DNA from: Luzula sylvatica
Taxonomy: Eukaryota > Streptophyta > Magnoliopsida > Poales > Juncaceae
Length of the DNA stretch: 64,000 bases
Assembly (NCBI GenBank): GCA_946800325.1
Contig: OX326958.1
Span: 23,025,914 to 23,089,913, forward strand
Reading direction: 5' to 3'
Part shown: one piece after another, positions 58,492 to 64,000 of the stretch
How the letters are laid out: the number at the start of each line of letters is the position of its first letter
Numbering within the stretch: the stretch's first letter is position 1
The notes under the pieces: model-generated
The model's input: only the letters and a program-made list of their open reading frames with translations
Database searches by the model: none
What the model was told of the DNA's origin: nothing
Program-made: the position numbers and the translations under genes

Positions 58492-59464
58492 CTAGCTCTA
58501 CTCCCGCGCTATTGCGCGGGTTCGATTTAGTTGACGGCATCGTCATATTTTTTTTGTGTTTTGTGATCGATTTTTTTTTTATGATGTTTGGAGGATTAAA
58601 TAGGAACAGTTAAAAGGTAGTGGCCAAATATTTGCATATATTAATACAAAGCCTCATAATATTTTCTATACACAAATTTGTAGTCAAATAATAGACATCA
58701 AGTTGTGGAATCCATCATTAATAAACATGCTACCCATTCAGAATAAAAATAAAAAAATAAGAAAACATTACATATATGAAAAAATAAATTTCAGGTGCAA
58801 ATTTGTAAATGAACAGAAAAACATGGACGTCATGAATTGAAGGGTAAAATAGTAAATATAAAAAGGACCAAAATGTAAATTAAATTTTTTACAAAGAGGC
58901 CCCTGTACCAAAATGTAATTTTTTAAACTTGAAGGACCAAAATTTGAAAAAAAAGGACCAAAATGTGAATAAAAAAGGACCAAAATGTATTTTTTTATGA
59001 AGACCAAAAGACTAAAAAGGACCAAAATATAAATAAAAAGGACTATAATGTAAATTAAAAAATGTGAAAAAGGACCGACATGTAAATAAAAGAGGATCAA
59101 GATGTAAATATGAAGGACCAAAATGTAAGTTTTTAAACTTAAAAGGGCCCAAATATAAATAAAAAGGACCAAAATATATTTTTTTCAAATAAAAAGGACC
59201 AAAATGTAATTAAAAAGCATCAAAATGTAAAGTAAATTTTTTACAAAGAGGCCCCTGGACCAAAATGTATTTTTTTTAACTTGAAGGACCCAAATGTCAA
59301 AAAAAGGACCAAAATGTGAATAAAAAAGGACCAAATTTTTTTTTTTTAAAAAAAAAAAGGACCAAAATGTAAATTAAAAAAAAAAATTTACAAAGAGGCC
59401 CTGGTGACGTGGCTCAACCAGGAGGCAAGAAAAGTGGTAACTTTAGTATTTTGCTAAGATAAGA
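58492..59464 (-). mobile_element. Helitron-like element, non-autonomous (5' end tentative)
   Basis: On the minus strand a 7-bp stem with 4-nt loop (CCCGCGC / GCGCGGG, 58503-58520) is followed 11 nt later by CTAG and a host T, the standard Helitron 3' end. Near 59459-59464 the minus strand reads TCTTATCTTAGCAAAATACT after an A, a plausible 5' TC terminus. The interior includes the start of the GGACCAAAATG array, which runs on past this point, so the 5' end is uncertain. Confidence 0.55.
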
Positions 59465-61270
59465 TATAAATAAAAAAGGACCGAAATGTAAATAATTTTT
59501 TTTTTAACAAAGAGGCCCCTGGACCAAAATATAAATTTTAAAACTTCGAAGGACCAAAATGGAAATATAAAGGATCAAAATGTAAATATAAAAGGACAAA
59601 AATGTAATTTTAAATGCAATATGGGAAAAAATGACCGAAATGTAAATAAAATTCTTTTTTTTACAAAGAGGCCCCTGGACCGAAATGTAAAATTTAAAAC
59701 TTTGAAGGACCAAAATGCAAATACAAAGGACCAAAATGTGATAAAAAAGGACCAAAATATAATTTGTTTTAAAAAACAGGACCAATTTGAGTCCCCTGGA
59801 TCAAAATGTAAATATTAAAACTTCGAAGGACCAAAATGCAAATATAAAGGACCAAAATGGAAATATTTTTTTAAAAGAAGGACCAATTTATAAATAAAAA
59901 AGGACGAAAATGTGAAAAAATATTTTTTTTTACAAATAGGCCCCTGGTGCATTGAAGGACCAAAATGCAACTATAATGGACCAAAATTAAAAAAAAAGAC
60001 CAAAATGTAAATTTTTTTTAAAAAAATGACCAATTTGTAAATAAAAAAGGACCAAAATATGGAAAAAATATTTTTTTTTACAAATAGGCCCCTGGTGACG
60101 TGGCAGCCGGAAATGCAAGCATTGAAGGACCAAAATGCAAATATAAAGGACCAAAATGTGATAAAAAAGGACCAAAATATAATTATTTTTAAAAAACAGG
60201 ACCAATGTGAGGCCCCTGGACCAAAATGTGAATATTAAAACTTCGAAGGACCAAAATGCAACTATAAAAGACCAAAATGTAAAAAAAAAGGACCAAAATG
60301 TAAAAATTTTTTTATGAAAAGGACCAATTTGTAAATTAAAAAGGACCAAAATGTAAAAAAATATTTCTTTTTACAAATAGGCCCCTGGTGACGTGGCAGC
60401 CGGAAATGCAAGCATTTCTGGCAACACAAATAGGCCCCTGGTGCATTGAAGGACCAAAATGCAAAATATAAAGGACCAAAATGCAAATATAAAGGACCAA
60501 AATTTAAAAAAAAAGGACCAAAATATGAAAAAAAATATTTTTTTTTACAAATAGGCCCCTGGTGACGTTGCAGCCGGAAATGCAAGCATTGAAGGACCAA
60601 AATGCAAATATAAAGGACCAAAATTTGATAAAAAAGGACCAAAATATAATTTTTTTTAAAAAACAGGACCAATTTGAGGCCCCTGGACCAAAATTTGAAT
60701 ATTAAAACTTCGAAGGACCAAAATGTAAATTTGTTTAAAAAAAAAGGATCAATTTGTAAATTAAAAAGGACCAAAATATGAAAAAAATATTTTTTTTACA
60801 AATAGGCCCCTGGTGACGTGGCAGCCGGAAATGCAAGCATTGAAGGACCAAAATGCAAATATAAAGGACCAAAATGTGATAAAAAAGAACCAAAATATAA
60901 TTTTTTTAATATGAAAAAAATATTTTTTTTACAAATAGGCCTCTGGTGACGTGGCAGCCGGAAATGCAAGCATTGAAGGACCAAAATGCAAATATAAAGG
61001 ACCAAAATGTGATAAAAAAGGACCAAAATATAATTTGTTTTAAAAAACAGGACCAATTTGAGGCCCCTGGACCAAAATGTGAATATTAAAACTTCGAAGG
61101 ACCAAAATGCAAATATAAATGACCAAAATGTAAAAACAAAGGACTGAAATGTAAATTTGTTTTTAAAAAAAGGACCAATTTGTAAATTAAAAAGGACCAA
61201 AATGTAAAAAAAAATATTTTTTTTACAAATAGGCCCCTGGTGACGTGGCAGCCGGAAATGCAAGCATTTC
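58850..61270. repeat. GGACCAAAATG-rich array with higher-order units, about 2.4 kb
   Basis: The box AAGGACCAAAATGTAAAT, with small variations, recurs roughly every 20-35 bp. On top of this, a longer block with CAAATAGGCCCCTGGTGACG then TGGCAGCCGGAAATGCAAGC occurs about six times between 60080 and 61270, 130-300 bp apart. All long minus-strand frames here (58768-61263, rich in F, L, H and FWSF) are translations of the repeat. Confidence 0.92.
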
Positions 61271-61498
61271 AGGCTGCATCTTGCATTTCCGGCTGCATTA
61301 GTATGTTTCTTTGATGTCCTTCATAAAGAGATGGAAGAGAGTTATGTGTGGCACACTAGGTTTTTATACCTAGGTTATGATCTTCTCATTCCGGTTCTCA
61401 GTGGGGTTGGGAATTAATTTTTAGGATTTTGAATCCAGATTTTCTAGATTCAGGTGTAAAGTTTGTAGTTCATATGATTCGGTATTGGGGGTATTTAG
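61271..61498. other. Spacer between the array and the LTR element
   Basis: About 230 bp of ordinary composition with no recognisable feature. Confidence 0.5.
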
Positions 61499-62905
61499 TG
61501 TTGGTTAATTCTAACCTAGAGGGGGGTAAATTTGGCAATCTAACTTACACTTAGTTTAGATTTAAACCTAATTTACGGTGCGGAATAAATAATAATTTAG
61601 ATGATAAAGATGATACCGTACAAACACTTTGACACAAGATGTTTGTTTACGAAGTTCGGTAGGTGGTTGCTTTGTAGCTTTAACTCACCCTTTACTCGCT
61701 TAATTGACCGACTCAATTATTTGCGAGTACCTACGTCTCCGGGAATGCCTTGTGCCTCTTTTTGGCTTTCGATTGAATTCCAACTCAACTCGATTACAAG
61801 GATTTGCCTAGATCGATTTACACGCTTCTATCGATCTATAGCTTAGGCTCTTTACAATTTGTTGCACTAGCCTATTACACTTTTTCACTAATCGAGCTAC
61901 AACGTGATCGGTCACGTGAGTGGGATACGATTAGTGGAGAATATCGAAAGTAGATCAACGATCTAAAGAGGTTTCTCAAGCTATCAATGGATATAGATAA
62001 TCACAGCTTAGGGTTTCTCTCTTTTTAGGTTTGAATGTTTGAAAGTGAAGGGTTGAAAGAGAGAGACCCATGAAGGATTCTATTTATACTCTCTATAGAA
62101 ATCCTTCAGAAAACTTGTAGTGCGTTCGAACGCATACAGTCCGTTCAGAACGCACTTGAAGTTTGCACTAGCCGTTTCAAAATAACGTGCAAGTACATCT
62201 TGGGTCCGTTCGAACGGACAATGTCCGTTCGTAACGGACTCAATTATACATAGCATTTTGCGTTCACAGGAACAAGAGTCCGTTCAACGCACTGAAAAGT
62301 GGGTGAACGGATTCCAGGTTGTCCGTTCGAACGCACATGTGTGTTCGTTCGAACGCACACATCCATGTGACATTTTTCCGTTCACAGGAAGGATTGTCCG
62401 TTCAACGCACTCAAAAGGTGGGTGAACGGATTATAATTGTCCGTTCGAACGGACATGATTGTTCGTTCGAACGCACACATCCCTGTGACACGTTTGGTTC
62501 TAATCAAGGTTTAAAGTTTTGATATGTGGCAAGTCCGTTCTGAACGGACTTTGAGTTCGTTCAGAACGCACTTCCTGCTTGACTGAACTCTTTGTTATTT
62601 TGAACATGATTTTACTTGAGTTCTACTAGGTTTGTACCTATGGTTTATTTGTGGCGTATCCCACTCACGGAAGGCTTCAACATCTTGAGTCTTGATGTAT
62701 TCCAATGGCCTTCCTTGTGTTCTTCTTTTCTTGTTTATCTTGAGACTTCATGTCCTGATTCTTGATGTAATCCAATGAAGTCCTCCTTCACAAGTCCTCC
62801 TTCATCTTCGTATCGTACCTATGTTGTCCTGCACTTTTCTGGATGTATACATTAGTAATGACAGTGTTTTGAAATAATCAAACTATCAGGAAATTTGAAC
62901 CAACA
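61499..62905 (-). repeat. Sirevirus-like 3' LTR
   Basis: Bounded by TGTTGGTT...AACCAACA. It contains a cluster of palindromes of the type GTCCGTTCGAACGGAC and GTGCGTTCGAACGCAC at about 62110-62575. Confidence 0.85.
62110..62575. repeat. Array of palindromes (C/G)CGTTCGAACG(C/G) in the LTR
   Basis: About ten sites, whole or with a TCAGAA or TCGTAA centre, for instance near 62113, 62140, 62210, 62230, 62320, 62345, 62440, 62465, 62533 and 62555. One more pair lies at about 63182-63220, outside the LTR. The layout is like the clustered palindromes reported in Sirevirus LTRs, with a different core. Confidence 0.85.
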
Positions 62906-63434
62906 AACTCCTCCTTTTGATTAATTTCAAAACACTGTCGGTTTGGAGAGTTTCACCATTTAGTTGAGAACTTTCCGTACGATCGTTTCTCCCCCATTTT
63001 GAAAGAGATCAAAAGGGCCAAGGAGACGTCATCAACGGAAGGCTCCCCCTAAATGCGAGCTCCCCCTCAAAGAATGAATTGATGAATGTATGAGCTCGTA
63101 AATATGATCAAATTCTTTTGTTTTGAATGATGACAGTCTTTTCAAATTTAGCGGATGAAAATACAACAGTTTTTGTGTGTGCGTTCCGAACGGAAAAAGT
63201 GGTGCGTTCGAACGCACTTGCATCTGGACTGATAGGTTATATAAAATCAAAATGGATGCAACAGTTGATAACACTCAGACTGACACTAAATCAAATCTAT
63301 TCAGTTTAAGGCATGACACATGCCGATACAAACACACACACAACAATAAACAAATCAATTGTTCACAAACAAGAATCACGACATAACACCTAGATTATAA
63401 CACACACACATTAAACTTTTGACATCTCCGGCGA

Positions 63435-63946
63435 TCACATCTCATTGGGGCCGGTGTAAGGGTTCTGTTCGGGTTGGGCGCTCGGATCAGCTGCGAAGAA
63501 GGCATCGGTATTGAATTGTCCCGAGTTGGAGTCCGACGGATGCTCGGTGGTATGATGAGGAGAGGTACGCGGGACTCGGTCTTGGGGTGCCGTGTACGGC
63601 CCGAAGCGATTTCCAAGGTGAACATAGAGATCGGAAAATTGACGACCCACGTTCTCGATCATCCTGGTCTCGGAAGCATGCAGGTCCTCACGAAATGCGT
63701 CTCGCATTATTCGTCCATGTTGTTCAACCCGCTCATCCATCTCCTCGAATAACGCCTTCATATAAGCAAACCTCCTTTCGTCGTGTTCTGAAGGGGTGTT
63801 AGAGCTTTCTGCATGCTCCTTCTTCTTACGTTTTCGATCCGGTGCTTCACCCTCCAGCCATTGGCGGGGTCGGCGTTTTCCTCTTCCTCGGTTTGGGTGT
63901 CACCCTCCAGCCACCGGGTAGGATTGCGAGGAAGGTGGAATGCTTC
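63435..63946 (-). CDS. C-terminal part of an internal ORF of the Sirevirus-like element (partial, frame damaged)
   Basis: On the minus strand an open frame runs to TGA at 63435. Its last 108 residues (MKALFEEMDERVEQHGRI...) contain a short Glu/Arg-rich, coiled-coil-like stretch and then a Pro/Ser/Thr-rich tail ending NPYTGPNEM. The same frame continues upstream to about 63897 through RKRKKKEHAESS. Further right a different frame looks better (FHLPRNPTRWLEGDTQ), which suggests a frameshift. Its place between pol and the polypurine tracts is where Sireviruses may have an extra, sometimes env-like, ORF. Function unknown. Confidence 0.45.
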
Positions 63947-64000
63947 CGCATCTTTGGAGGGACTGATAACCCAACTTTGTACGTTCGATGAATACCGATA

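Larger units (their letters stand above)
61499..64000 (-). mobile_element. Sirevirus-like Copia element, 3' end (partial, runs off the window)
   Basis: A 1407-bp LTR (61499-62905) starts TGTTGGTT and ends AACCAACA, an 8-bp perfect inverted repeat. On the minus strand it is preceded by the polypurine tract AATCAAAAGGAGGAGTT. Further tracts lie behind it: GGGGGAGA (62990), AGGGGGAGCC (63041-63050) and GAGGGGGAGC (63059-63068). Multiple polypurine tracts before the 3' LTR are a known trait of Sireviruses. The 5' LTR, gag and pol lie beyond the right edge. Confidence 0.8.

Noticed and set aside
58768..61263. Several minus-strand frames with FWSF/VLF-rich proteins that look like membrane proteins
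   Set aside because: They are translations of the GGACCAAAATG repeat.

Overview
The window is nuclear DNA of a flowering plant, most likely a eudicot. It is AT-rich, has genes with plant-type introns, and carries a coiled-coil NLR immune receptor, a LEW1/NUS1-type cis-prenyltransferase partner, a nuclear gene for plastid ribosomal protein S10, a plant serine acetyltransferase, an intronless PPR protein and two cytosolic-type tRNA genes. Most of the rest is transposable elements and their relics. I could not name the species.

Layout. 1-17.9 kb: a tandem duplication of a convergent gene pair, a CNL receptor on + and a LEW1-like gene on -. The left copy enters the window only as the 3' end of its receptor plus a whole LEW1 coding region. 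The right copy is complete; its receptor has a 6-kb first intron holding four MITEs and a solo Copia LTR. 17.97-20.3 kb: a Mutator-type foldback element, a hAT MITE 26 bp away, and three sets of tandem repeats. 22.8-25.1 kb: plastid RPS10, with an intact alpha/beta-hydrolase reading frame inside its last intron. 25.3-28.4 kb: a locally duplicated sequence split by a hAT transposon with near-perfect ends. 29.4-30.6 kb: a foldback element. 32.2-33.2 kb: serine acetyltransferase. 34-35.2 kb: a MITE and a dead hAT fragment. 35.7-37.3 kb: the PPR gene. 39.37-47.70 kb: a full-length Copia element on the minus strand with near-identical LTRs but ruined coding sequence. 50.4-50.7 kb: tRNA-Phe and tRNA-Lys. 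51.8 kb: a small hAT MITE with a 33-nt G run. 53.5-54.4 kb: a degenerate CCGAA-rich array. 58.5-61.3 kb: a Helitron-like 3' end and a GGACCAAAATG-rich array. 61.5-64 kb: the 3' LTR and 3' internal end of a Sirevirus-like Copia element that runs off the right edge.

The most unusual gene structure is at 23.1-25.1 kb. The hydrolase frame has a complete catalytic triad but no ATG of its own near its N-terminus. It begins directly after a good splice acceptor, in phase with the S10 transit-peptide exons. The simplest reading is one promoter and one transit peptide serving two proteins through alternative terminal exons: S10, or a plastid-targeted hydrolase. Two other points stand out. The left LEW1 copy appears to have lost its native promoter and first untranslated exon at the duplication breakpoint. 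Two different Copia elements carry arrays of the same kind of palindrome (CCGTT-NN-AACGG), one in the leader and one in the LTR.
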